Source: Thinopyrum elongatum (taxonomy: Eukaryota; Streptophyta; Magnoliopsida; Poales; Poaceae). From it: DNA of 64,000 nt. The DNA lies in contig JAAAXO010000119.1 in assembly GCA_011799875.1 (NCBI GenBank), forward strand, positions 1,223,359-1,287,358. Direction: 5' to 3'. Shown here piece after piece: positions 50,966 to 63,960 of this stretch; position 1 is the stretch's first letter, and each line of letters opens with the position of its first letter. Position numbers and translations under genes: made by a program. The notes beneath the pieces are model-generated. The model did no database searches. It had not been told where the DNA came from and saw only the letters and a list, made by a program, of their open reading frames with translations.

Positions 50966-53900
50966 ATGGCTCCCCGGCGCGATCAACTTACCTTGGAAGC
51001 TCGACTCATGGTCTGCCCCGGTGCTGGAATACATTTAGGTTGTATCCTTAGAACGGGCGTAATCTGGTCATACGAACTCCGTTTGAGCTCCACAACCTGC
51101 CAAAACGACCGTAATGAAAAGCCGTATAACTCGATAGCCTACTCTGTCGGCTACGGCAAAGTTTTGGAGGCCAAAACTGGCTTGCAAAATTGAGTTCCTG
51201 ATAATTTAATCACTGGCGTGTCCACTCCTAGCCTCTATAATCGTTATGTGAGCTCACCCATGGACACATATTGGGACAATAATTTATAGAATAATAGGAT
51301 ATGATTCCATTTGTGCACCATCAAGGCCTACATGTCAGTCTGGATAGAAGGAGGAGGCTCCTTGGTGCACCAAAACACCCCAGAAATGAAGTTTTGCATG
51401 CTGTATCACCCATCCCGCTGCCAGCCGCATGTTTGGGCAAGAACATGCGTCATCCTTGGATGAAGATGTGCATAGCAGCTCTTCTGCGCTCTTATCATTT
51501 ACACAAAAAATAATAGGTCATTCCGAGTGTTGAAAGAAGGCTCCCCGGCGCGATCAACTTACCTTGGAAGCTCGACTCACGGTCTGCCCCGGTGCTGGAA
51601 TCCAATTAGGTTGTATCCTTAGAACGGGCCTAATCGGGTCATACGAACTCCGTTTGAGCTCCACAACCTGCCAAAATGACCGCAACGAAAAACCGTATAC
51701 CCCGGTGGCCCACTTCATCGGCTACGGCAATGTTTCGGAGGCCTGAACTGGCTTGGAAAATTGAGTTCCTGATGATTTAATAGCTGGCGTGTCCACTCCT
51801 AGCCTCTAAAATCGTTACGTGAGCTCACCCATACACATGTTGGGACAATAATGTACAGAATAATGGGATATGATTCCATTTGTGCACCAACAAGGCCTAC
51901 ATGTCAGTCTGGATAGAAGGAGGAGGCTCCTTGGTGCAACAAAACACCCCAGAAATGAAGTTTTGCATGCTCTATCACTCATCCCGCTGCCAGCCGCATG
52001 TTTGGGCAAGAACATGCGTCATCCTTGGACGAAGATGTGCATAGCAGCGCTTCTGTGCTCTTTTCATTTACACGCAAAATAATAAGTCATTCCACGTGAT
52101 GAAAGATGGCTCCCCGGCGTGATCAACTTACCTTGGAAGCTCGACTCACGGTCTGCCCCGGTGCTGGAATCCATTTAGGTTGTATCCGTAGAACGGGCGT
52201 AATCTGGTCATAGGAACTCTGTTAGAGCTCCACAACCTGCCAAAACGACCGCAACGAAAATCCGTATACCTCGGTGGCCCACTTCGTCAGCTACGGCAAA
52301 GTTTCGGGTGCCAAAACTGGCTTGGAAAATTGAGTTCCTGATGATTTAATAGCTGGCGTGTCCACTCCTAGCCTCTAAAATCGTTACGTGAGCTCACCCA
52401 TGGACACATGTTGGGACAATAATGTACAGAATAACGGCATATGATTCCATTTGTGCACCAACAAGGCCTACATGTCAGTGTGGATAGAAGGAGGAGGCTC
52501 CTTGGTGCACCAAAACACCACAAAAATGAAGTTTTGCATGCTTTATCACCCATCCCACTGCCAGTCGCATGTTTGGGCAAGAACATGCGACATCCTTGGA
52601 CGAAGATGTGCATAGCAGCTCTTCTGTGCTCTTATCATTTACACGCAAAATAATAGGTCATTCTGAGTGTTGAAAGATGGCTCCCCGGCGCGATCAACTT
52701 ACCTTGGAAGCTCGACTCACCGTCTGCCCCGGTGCTGGAATCCATTTAGGTTGTATCCGTATAACGGGCGTAATCTGGTCATATGAACTCCGTCTGAGCT
52801 CCACAACCTGCCAAAATGACCGCAACGAAAAGCCGTATACCCCGGTGGCCTACTTCATCGGCTACGGCAAAGTTTCGGAAGCCAAAATTGGGTTGCAAAA
52901 TTGAGTTCCTGATGATTTAATAGCTGGCGTCTCCACTAATAGCCTCTAAAATCGTTACGTGAGCTCACCCATGGACACATGTTAGGACAATAATGTACAG
53001 AATAATGGGATATGATTCCATTTGTGCACCAACCAGGCCTACATGTCAGTCTGGATTGAAGGAGGAGGCTCCTTGGTGCACCAAAACACCCCAGAAATGA
53101 AGTTTTGCATGCTCTATCACCCATCCCGCTGCCAGCCGCATGTTTGGGCAAGAACATGCGTCATCCTTGATCGAAGATGTGCATAGCAGCTCTTCTGCGC
53201 TCTTATCATTTACACGCTAAATAATAGGTCATTCCGAGTGTTGAAAGATGGCTCCCCGGCGCGATCAACTTACCTTGGAAGCTCGACTCACGGTCTGCCC
53301 CAGTGCTAGAATCCATTTAGGTTGTATCCGTAGAACGGGCGTAATCTGGTCATACGAACTCCGTTTGAGCTCCACAACCTGCCAAAATGACCGCAACGAA
53401 ACGCCGTATACCCCGGTGGCCTACTTTATCGGCTATGGCAAAGTTTCGGAGGCCAAAATTGGCTTGCAAAATTGAGTTTCTGATGATTTAATCGCTGGCG
53501 TCTCCACTCCTAGCCTCTAAAATCGTTACGTGAGCTCACCCATGGACACATGTTGGGACAATAATGTACAGAATAATGGGATAAGATTCCATTTGTGCAC
53601 CAACCAGGCCCACATGTCAGTCTGGATTGAAGGAGGAGGCTCCTTGGTGCACCAAAACACCCCAGAAATGAAGTTTTGCATGCTCTATCACCCATCCCGG
53701 TGCCAGCCGCATGTTTGGGCAAGAACATGCGTCATCCTTGGACAAAGATGTGCATAGCAGCTCTTCTGCGCTCTTTTCATTTACACGCTAAATAATAGGT
53801 CATTCCGAGTGTTGAAAGATGGCTCCCCGGCGCGATCAACTTACCTTGGAAGCTTGACTCACGGTCTGCCCCGGTGCTAGAATCCATTTACGTTGTATCC

Positions 53901-55528
53901 TTAGAACGGGCGTAATCTAGTCATACGAACTCCGTTTGAGCTCCACAACCTGCCAGAATGACCGCAACGAAAAGCCGTATACCCCTGTGGCGTACTTCGT
54001 CGGCTACGGCAAAGTTTCGGAGGCCAAAACTGGCTTGCAAAATTGAGTTCCTGATGATTTATTCACTGGCGTGTCCACTCCTAGCCTCTAAAATTGTTAC
54101 GTGAGCTCACCCATGGACACATATTGGGACAATAATGTATAGAATAACGGGATATGATTCCATTTGTGCACCAACAAGGCCTACATGTCAGTCTGGATAG
54201 AAGGAAGAGGCTCCTTGGTGCACCAAAACACCCCAGAAATGAAGTTTTGCATGCTGTATCACCCATCCCGCTGCCAGCCGCATGTTTGGGCAAGAACATG
54301 CGTCATCCTTGGATGAAGATGTGCATAGCAGCTCTTCTGCGCTCTTATCATTTACACGCAAAATAATAGGTCATTCCGAGTGTTGAAAGATGGCTCCCCG
54401 GCGTGATCAACTTACCTTGGAAGCTCGACTCACGGTCTGCCCCGATGATGGAATCCATTTAGGTTGTATCCTTAAAACGGGCCTAATCTGGTCATACGAA
54501 CTCCGTTTGATCTCCATAACCTGCCAAAATGACCGCAACGAAAAGCTGTATACCCCGGTGGCCCACTTCGTCGGCTACGGCAATGTTTCAGAGGCCAGAA
54601 CTAGCTTGGAAAATTGAGTTCCTGATGATTTAATAGCTGGCGTGTCCACTCCTAGCCTCTAAAATCGTTACGTGAGCTCACCCGTACACATGTTGGGACA
54701 ATAATGTACAGAATAATGGGATATGATTCCATATGTGCACCAACAAGGCCTACATGTCAGTCTGGATAGAAGGAGGAGGCTCCTTGGTGCACCAAAACAC
54801 CCCAGAAATGAAGTTTTGCATGCTCTATCACTCATCCCGCTGCCAGCCGCATGTTTGGGCAAGAACATGCGTCATCCTTGGACGAAGATGGGCATAGCAG
54901 TGCTTCTGCGCTCTTTTCATTTACACGCAAAATAATAGGTCATTCCAAGTGATGAAAGATGGCTCCCCGGCGTGATCAACTTACCTTGGAAGCTCGACTC
55001 ACGGTCTACCCCGGTGCTGGAACCCATTTAGGTTGTATCCGTAGAACGGGTGTAATCTGGTCATACGAACTCTGTTTGAGCTCCACAAACTGCCAAAACG
55101 ACCGCAACGAAAAGCCGTATACCCCGGTGGCCCGCTTCGTCAGCTACGGCAATGTTTCGAAGGCCAAAACTGGCATGCAAAATTGAGTTCCTGATGATTT
55201 AATCGCTGGCGTGTCCACTCCTAGCCTCTAAAATCGTTACGTGAGCTCACCCATGGACACATGTTGGGACAATAATGTTTAGAATAACGGGAGATGATTC
55301 CATTTGTGCACCAACAAGGCCTACATGTTAGTCTGGATAGAAGGAGGAGGCTCCTTGGTGCACCAAAACACCCCAAAAATGAAGTTTTGCATGCTCTATC
55401 ACCCATCCCGCTGCCAGCCGCATGTTTGGCAAGAACATGTGTCATCCTTGGACGAAGATGTGCATAGCAGCTCTTCTGCTCTCTTATCATTTACATGCAA
55501 AATAATAGGTCATTCCGAGTGTTGAAAG
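50966..55528 (+). repeat. Recombinant B monomers derived from the heptamer
   Basis: 50966 is a-type up to about 51,150 (CCTTAGAACGGGCG, CCGTAATGAAAAGCC) and d-type from about 51,200 (TTAATCACTGGCG, ACATATTGGGAC, GCACCATCAAGG). It then leads correctly into e at 51537. 52106 is f-type but is followed by the b flank (CGGCATATGATTCC, GTCAGTGTGG, CCCACTGCCAGTCGC), then c at 52677, two d-like units at 53248 and 53819, e at 54390 and f-like 54959. The order is thus a/d, e, f/b, c, d, d, e, f. Confidence 0.8.
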
Positions 55529-58500
55529 ATGGCTCCCCGGCGCGATCAACTTACCTTGGAAGCTCGACTCATGGTCTGCCCCGGTGCTGGAATCCATTTA
55601 GGTTGTATCCGTAGAACGGGCGTAATCTGGTCATACGAACTCTGTTTGAGCTCCACAACCTGCCAAAACGACCGCAACAAAAAGCTGTATACCCCGGTGG
55701 GCCACTTCATCAGCTACGGCAATGTGTCGGAGGCCAAAACTAGCTTGGAAAATTGAGTTCCTGATGATTTAATAGCTGGCGTGTCCACTCCTAGCCTCTA
55801 AAATCGTTACGTGAGCTCACCCATAGACACATGTTGGGACAATAATGTACAGAATAACAGGATATGATTCCATTTGTGCACCAACAAGGCCTACATGTCA
55901 GTCTGGATAGAAGGAGGAGGCTCCTTGGTGCACCAAAACACCCCAGAAATGAAGTTTTGCATGCTCTATCACTCATCCCGCTGCCAGCCGCATGTTTGGG
56001 CAAGAACATGCGTCATCCTTGGACGAAGATGTGCATAGCAGCTCTTCTGTGCTCCTCTCATTTTCACGCAAAATAATAGGTCATTCCAAGTGATGAAAGA
56101 TGGCTCCCCGGCGCGATCAACTTATCTTGGAAGCTCGACTCATGGTCTGCCCCCGTGCTGGAATCCATTTAGGTTGTATAGGTAGAACCAGCGTAATCTG
56201 GTCATACGAACTCCTTTTGAGCTCCACAACCTGCCAAAACGACCGCAACGAAAAGCCGTATACCTCGGTGGCCCACTTCATTGGCTATGGCAAAGTTTCT
56301 ATGGCCAAAACTAGCTTGCAAAATTGAGTTCCTGATGATTTAATCGCTGGCGTGTCCACTCCTAGCCTCTAAAATCGTTACATGAGCTCACCCATGGACA
56401 CATGTTGGGACAATAATGTATAGAATAACGGGAGATGATTCCATTTGTGCACCAACAAGGCCTACATGTCAGTCTGGATAGAAGGAGGAGGCTCCTTGGT
56501 GCACCAAAACACCCCAAAAATGAAGTTTTGCATGCTCTATCACCCATCCCGCTGCCAGCCGCATGTTTGGGCAAGAACATGTGTACCCTTGGACGAAGAT
56601 GTGCATAGCAGCTCTTCTGCGCTCTTATCATTTACACGCAAAATAATAGGTCATTCCGAGTGTTGAAAGATGGCTGCCCGGCACGATCAACTTACCTTGG
56701 AAGCTCGACTCACGTTCTGCCCCGGTGCTGGAGTCCATTTAGGTTGTATCCATAGAACGGGCGTAATCTGGTCATACGAACTCCGTTTGAGCTCCACAAC
56801 CTGCCAAAACGACCGCAATGAAAAGCCGTATACCCCGGTGGCCCACTTCGTTAGCTACGGCAATGTGTCGGAGGCGAAAACTAGCTTGGAAAATTGAGTT
56901 CCTGATGATTTAATAGCTGGTGTTTCCACTCCTAGCCTCTAAAATCGTTACGTGAGCTCACCCATAGACACATGTTGGGACAATAATGTACAGAATAACG
57001 GGATATGATACCATTTGTGCACCAACAAGGCCTACAAGTCAGTCTGGATAGAAGGAGGAGGCTCCTTGGTGCACCAAAACACCCCAGAAATGAAGTTTTG
57101 CATGCTCTATCGCTCATCCCGCTGCCAGCCGCATGTTTGGGCAAGAACATGCATCATCCTTGGACGAAGATGTGCATAGCAGCTCTTCTGCGCTCTTTTT
57201 ATTTACACGCAAAAAAATAGGTCCTTCCAAGTGATGAAAGATGGCTCCCTGGCGCGATCAACTTACCTTGGAAGCTCGACTCACGGTCTGCCCCGGTGCT
57301 GGAATCCATTCAGGTTGTATCCGTAGAACGGGCGTAATCTGGTCATACGAACTCTGTTTGAGCTACACGACCTGCCAAAACGACCGCAACGAAAAGTCGT
57401 ATACCCTGGTGGCCCACATCGTCGGCTACGGCAAAATTTCAGAGGCCAAAACTGGCTTGCAAAATTGAGTTCCTGATGATTTAATCCCTGGCGTGTACAC
57501 TCCTAGCCTCTAAAATTGTTACGTGAGCTCACCCATGGACACATGTTGGACAATAATGTATAGAATAACGGGACATGATTCCATTTGTGCACCAACAAGG
57601 CCTACATGTCAGTCTGGATAGCAGGAGGAGGCTCCTTGGTGCACCAAAACACACCAAAAATGAAAGTTTTGCAAGCTCTATCACCCATCCCGCTGCCAGC
57701 CGCATGTTTGGGCAAGAACATGCGTCATCCTTGGACGAAGATGTGCATAGCAGCTCTTCTGCGCTTTTATCATTTACACGCAAAATAATAGGTCATTCCG
57801 AGTGTTGAAATATGGCTCCCCGGTGTGATCAACTTACCTTGGAAGCTCGACTCACGGCCTGCGCCGGTGCTGGAATCCATTTAGTTTGTATCCATAGAAC
57901 GGGCGTAATCTGGTCATATGAACTCCATTTGAGCTCCACAACCTGCCAAAATGACCGCAACGAAAATCCGTATACCTCGGTGCCCACTTCATCGGCTATG
58001 GCAAAGTTTTGGAGGCCAAAACTGGCTTGCAAAATTGAGTTCCTGATGATTTAATCGCTGGCGTGTCCACTCCTAGCCTCTAAAATTGTTACGTGAGCTC
58101 ACCCATGGACACATGTTGGGACAATAATGTATAGAATAATGGGATATGATTCCATTTGTGCACCAACAAGGCCTACATGTCAGTCTGGATAGAAGGAGGT
58201 GGCTCCTTGGTGCACCAAAACACCCCAAAAATGAAGTTTTGCATGCTCTATCACCCATCCCGCTGCCAGCCGCATGTTTGGGCAAGAACATGCATCATCC
58301 TTGGACGAAGATGTGCATAGTAGCTCTTCTACGCTGTTATCATTTACACACAAAATAATAGGTCATTCCGAGTGTTGAAAGATAGCTCCCCGGCGTGATC
58401 AACTTACCTTGGAAGCTTGACTCATGGTCTGCCCCGGTGCTAGAATCCATGTAGGTTGTATCTGTAGAACGGGCGTAATCTGGTCATATGAACTCCGTTT

Positions 58501-61500
58501 GAGCTCCACAACCTGCCAAAATGACCGCAATGAAAAGCCGTATACCCCAGTGGCCCACTCTGTCGGCTACGGCAAAGTTTCGGAGGCCAAAACTGGCTTG
58601 CAAAATTGAGTTCCTGATGATTTAATCGCTGGCGTGTCCACTCCTAGCCTCCAAAATCGTTACGTGAGCTCACCCATCGACACATGTTGGGACAATAATG
58701 TATACAATAAGGGGATATGATTCCATTTGTGGACCAACAAGGCCTACATGTCAGTCTGGATAGAAGGAGGAGGCTCCTTGGTGAACCAAAACACCCCAAA
58801 AATGAAGTTTTGCATGCTCTATCACCCATCCCGCTGCCAGCCGCATGTTTGGGCAAGAACATGCGTCATCCTTGGACGAAGATGTGCATAGCAGCTCTTC
58901 TGTGCTCTTATCATTTACACACAAAATAATAGGTCATTCCAAGTGTTGAAAGATGGCTCCCCGGCGCCATCAACTTACCTTGGAAGCTCGACTCACGGTC
59001 TGCCCCGGTGCTAGAATCCATTTAGGTTCTATCCGTAGAACGGGCGTAATCTGGTCATACGAACTCCGTTTGAGCTCCACAACCTGCCAAAACAACCGCA
59101 ACAAAAAGCCGTATACCTCGGTGGCCCACTTCATCGGCTATGGCAAAGTTTCGGAGGCCAAAACTGGCTTGCAAAATTGAGTTCCAGATGATTTAATCGC
59201 TGGCGTGTCCACTCCTAGCCTCTAAAATCCTTACGTGAGCTCACCCATGGACACATGTTGGGATAATAATGTATAGAATAACGAGATATGATTCCATTTG
59301 TGCACCAACAAGGCCTACATGTCAGTCTAGATAGAAGGAGGAGGCTCCTTGGTGCACCAAAACACCCCAGAAATGAAGTTTTGCATGCTCTATCACCCAT
59401 CCCGCTGCCAGCCGCATGTTTGGGCAAGAACATGCGTCATCCTTGGACGAAGATGTGCATAGCAGCTCTTCTGCGCTCATATCATTTACACGCAAAATAA
59501 TAGGTCATCCGAGTGTTGAAAGATGGCTCCCCGGCGCGATCAACTTACCTTGGAAGCTCGACTCACGGTCTGCCCCGGTGCTGGAATCCATTTAGGTTGT
59601 ATCCGTAGAACGGGCGTAATCTGGTCATACGGACTCCGTTTGAGCTCCACAACATGCCAAAACGACCGCAACGAAAAGCTGTATACCCCGGTAGCCTACT
59701 TCGTCGGCTACGGCATAGTTTCGGATGCCAAAACTGGCTTGCAAAATTGAGTTCCTGATGATTTAATCGCTGGCGTGTCCACTCCTAGCCTCCAAAATCG
59801 TTATGTGAGCTCACCCATGGACACATGTTGGGACAATAATGTACAGAATAACGGGATATGATTCCATTTGTGCACCAACAAGGCCTACATGTCAGTCTGG
59901 ATAGAAGGAGGAAGCTCCTTGGTGCACCAAAACACCCCAGAAATGAAGTTTTGCATGCTCTATCACCCATCCCACTGCCAGCCGCATGTTTGGGCAAGAA
60001 CATGCGTCATCCTTGGATGAAGATGTGCATAGCAGCTCTTCTGCACTGTTATCATTTACACGCAAAATAATAGCTCATTCTGAGTATTGAAAGAAGGTTC
60101 CCCGGCGCGATCAACTTACCTTGGAAGCTCGACTCAAGGTCTGCCCCGGTGCTGGAATCCATTTAGGTTGTATCCGTAGAACGAGCGTAATCTGGTCATA
60201 CGAACTCCATTTGAGCTCCACAACCTGCCAAAACGACCGCAACGAAAAGCCGTATACCCCGGTGGACCACTTCGTCAGCTACGGCAAAGTTTCGGAGGCC
60301 AAAACTAGCTTGCAAAATTGAGGTCTTGATGATTTAACCACTGGTGTGTCCACTCCTAGCCTCTAAAATCGTAACGTGAGCTCACCCATGGACACATATT
60401 GGGACAATAATGTACAGAATAACAGGATATGATTCCATTTGTGCGCCAACCAGGCCTACATGTCAGTCTGGATAGAAGAAGGAGGCTCCTTGGTGCACCA
60501 AAACACCCCAGAAATGAAGTTTTGCATGCTGTATCACCCATCCCGCTGCTAGCCGCATGTTTGGGCTAGAACATGCGTCATCCTTGGACGAAGATGTGCA
60601 TAGCAGCTCTTCTGCGCTCTTATCATTTACACGCAAAATAATAGGTCATTCCGAGTGTTGAAAGATGGCTCCCCGGCATGATCGACTTACCTTGGAAGCT
60701 CGACTCACGGTCTGCCCCGGTGCTGGAATCCATTTAGGTTGTATCTGTAGAACGGGCATAATCTGGTCATACGAACTCCGTTTGAGCTCCCTAACCTGCC
60801 AAAACGACCGCAACAAAAAGCCGTATACCCCGGTTGCCCACTTCATCGGCTACGGCAAAGTTTCGGAGGCCAAAACTGGCTTGCAAAATTGAGTTCCTGA
60901 TGATTTAATCGCTGGCGTGTCCACTCCTAGCTTCTAAAATAGTTACGTGAGCTCACCCATGGACACATATTGGGACAATAATGTACAGAATAACGGGATA
61001 TGATTCCATTTGTGCACCAACAAGGCCTACATGTCAGTCTGGATAGAAGGAGGAGGCTCCTTGGTGCACCAAAACACCCCAAAAATGAAGTTTTGCATAC
61101 TGTATCACCCATCCCGCTGCCAGCCGCATGTTTGGGCAAGAACATGCGTCATCCTTGGATGAAGATGTGCATAGCAGCTCTTCTGCGCTCTTATCATTTA
61201 CACGCAAAATAATAGGTCATTCCGAGTGTTGAAAGATGGCTCCCCGGCGCGATCAACTTACCTTGGAAGCTCGACTCACGGTCTGCCCCGGTGCTGGAGT
61301 CCATTTAGGTTGTGTCCGTAGAACGGGCGTAATCTGGTCATATGAACTCCGTTTGAGCTCCACAACCTGCCAAAATGCCCGCAACAAAAAGCCGTATACC
61401 CCGGTTGCCCACTTCATCGGCTACGGCAATGTTTCGGAGGCCAAAACTGGCTTGCAAAATTGAGTTCTTGATGATTTAATCGCTGGCGTGTCCACTCCTA

Positions 61501-61570
61501 GCCTCTAAAATTGTTACGTGAGCTCACCCATGGACACATATTGGGGCAATAATATACAGAATAATAGGAT
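55529..61570 (+). repeat. B monomers without clear higher-order period
   Basis: Starts at 55529 (g-like: AATGTGTCGG), 56100, 56670, 57241, 57812, 58382 (start codon position mutated to ATAGCTCC), 58953, 59523, 60094 (AAGGTTCCCC), 60665 and 61236. All are 570-571 bp. Two monomers (55529 and 56670) share the AATGTGTCGG and TTGGAAAATTGAG states at a spacing of 1,141 bp. I saw no high-identity duplication longer than one monomer. Confidence 0.75.
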
Positions 61571-61806
61571 ATGATTCCATTTGTGCACCAACAAGGCCTA
61601 CATGTCAGTCTGGATAGAAGGAGGAGGCTCCTTGGTGCACCAAAACACCCCAGAAATGAAGTTTTGCATGCTCTATCACCCATCCCGCTGCCAGCCGCAT
61701 GTTCGGGCAAGAACATGCGTCATCCTTGGATGAAGATGTGCATAGCAGCTCTTCTGCGCTCTTATCATTTAAATGCAAAATAATAGGTCATTCCGAGTGT
61801 TGAAAG
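61236..61806 (+). repeat. Reference monomer, subfamily B (571 bp)
   Basis: A typical B monomer. It has the same landmarks in the same order as the A type copy, with GGCAATGTTTCGG, GTCAGTCTGG, CCAGAAATGAAG and GGGCAAGAACATGCG at the diagnostic sites. Its GGGACAATAATG site is mutated (GGGGCAATAATA). It comes just before the terminal dimer duplication. Confidence 0.85.
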
Positions 61807-62712
61807 ATGGCTCCCCGGCGCGATCAACTTACCTTGGAAGCTCGACTCACGGTCTGCCCCGGTGCTGGAATCCATTTAGGTTGTATCCGTAGAATGGGCG
61901 TAATCGGGTCATACGAACTCCGTTTGAGCTCCACAACCTGCCAAAACAACCGCAACAAAAAGCAGTATACCCCGGTGGCCCACTTCGTTGGCTACGGCAA
62001 TGTTTTGGAGGCCAAAACTGGCATGGAAAATTGAGTTCCTGATGATTTAATAGTTGGCGTGTCCACTCCTAGCCTCTAGAATCGTTACGTGAGCTCACCC
62101 ATAGACACATGTTGGGACAATAATGTAAAGAATAACGGGATATGATTCCATTTGTGCACCAACAAGGCCTACATGTCAGTCTGGATAGAAGGAGGAGGCT
62201 CCTTGGTGCACCAAAACACCCTAGAAATGAAGTTTTGCATGCTGTATCACCCATCCCGCTGCCAGCCGCTTGTTTGGGCAAGAACATGCATCATCCTTGG
62301 ACGAAGATGTCCATAGTAGCTCTTCTGCGCTCTTATCATTTACATGCAAAATAATAGGTCATTCCGAGTGTTCAAAGCTGGCTCCCCGGCGCGATCAACT
62401 TACCTTGGAAGCTCGACTCACGGTCTGCCCCGGTGCCGGAATCCATTTAGGTTGTATCCGTAGAACGGGCGTAATCTGGTCATACGAACTCCGTTTGAGC
62501 TCCACAACCTGCCAAAACAACCGCAACGAAAAGCTGTATAACCCGGTGGCCCACTCCGTTGGCTACGGCAATGTTTCGGAGGCCAAAACTGCCTCGGAAA
62601 ATTGAGTTCGTGATGATTTAATAGCTGGCGTGTCCACTCCTAGCCTCTAAAATCGTTACGTGAGCTCACCCATAGACACATGTTTGCACAATAATTTATA
62701 GAATAACGGGAT
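61571..62712 (+). repeat. Dimer duplication of 1,142 bp, copy 1
   Basis: Covers the flank with TTTAAATGCAAAAT, monomer 61807 (GTAATCGGGTCATACG, AAGCAGTATACC, GGCATGGAAAATTG) and monomer 62378, whose start is mutated (GTTCAAAGCTGGC). All these private states recur 1,142 bp later. I found about six differences over the shared stretch. Confidence 0.88.
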
Positions 62713-63960
62713 ATGATTCCATTTGTGCACCAACAAGGCCTACATGTCAGTCTGGATAGAAGGAGGAGGCTCCTTGGTGCACCAAAACACCCCAGAAATG
62801 AAGTTTTGCATGCTCTATCACCCATCCCGCTGCCAGCCGCATGTTCGGGCAAGAACATGCGTCATCCTTGGACGAAGATGTGCATAGCAGCTCTTCTGCG
62901 CTCTTATCATTTAAATGCAAAATAATAGGTCATTCCGAGTGTTGAAAGATGGCTCCCCGGCGCGATCAACTTACCTTGGAAGCTCGACTCACGGTCTGCC
63001 CCGGTGCTGGAATCCATTTAGGTTGTATCCGTAGAATGGGCGTAATCGGGTCATACGAACTCCGTTTGAGCTCCACAACCTGCCAAAACAACCGCAACAA
63101 AAAGCAGTATACCCCGGTGGCCCACTTCGTTGGCTACGACAATGTTTTGGAGGCCAAAACTGGCATGGAAAATTGAGTTCCTGATGATTTAATAGTTGGC
63201 GTGTCCACTCCTAGCCTCTAGAATCGTTACGTGAGCTCACCCATAGACACATGTTGGGACAATAATGTAAAGAATAACGGGATATGATTCCATTTGTGCA
63301 CCAACAAGGCCTACATGTCAGTCTGGATAGAAGGAGGAGGCTCCTTGGTGCACCAAAACACCCTAGAAATGAAGTTTTGCATGCTGTATCACCCATCCCG
63401 CTGCCAGCCGCTTGTTTGGGCAAGAACATGCATCATCCTTGGACGAAGATGTCCATAGTAGCTCTTCTGCGCTCTTATCATTTACATGCAAAATAATAGG
63501 TCATTCCCAGTGTTCAAAGCTGGCTCCCCGGCGCGATCAACTTACCTTGGAAGCTCGACTCACGGTCTGCCCCGGTGCTGGAATCCATTTAGGTTGTATC
63601 CGTAGAACGGGCGTAATCTGGTCATACGAACTCCGTTTGAGCTCCACAACCTGCCAAAACAACCGCAACGAAAAGCTGTATACCCCGGTGGCCCACTCCG
63701 TTGGCTACGGCAATGTTTCGGAGGCCAAAACTGCCTTGGAAAATTGAGTTCGTGATGATTTAATAGCTGGCGTGTCCACTCCTAGCCTCTAAAATCGTTA
63801 CGTGAGCTCACCCATAGACACATGTTTGCACAATAATTTATAGAATAACGGGATATGATTCCATTTGTGCACCAACAAGGCCTACATGTCAGTCTGGATA
63901 GAAGGAGGAGTCTCCTTGGTGCACCAAAACACCCCAGAAATGAAGTTTTGCATGCTCTAT
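62713..63960 (+). repeat. Dimer duplication of 1,142 bp, copy 2
   Basis: Monomers 62949 and 63520 match 61807 and 62378. Differences include GGCTACGACAATG at about 63,136 and CATTCCCAGTG at about 63,507. The match to the copy 1 continuation (including TGTTTGCACAATAATTTATAG) runs to about 63,960, then fails (CACTCATCCC for CACCCATCCC, and TTTGGGCAGG). The similarity therefore extends past one dimer length. Confidence 0.88.
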
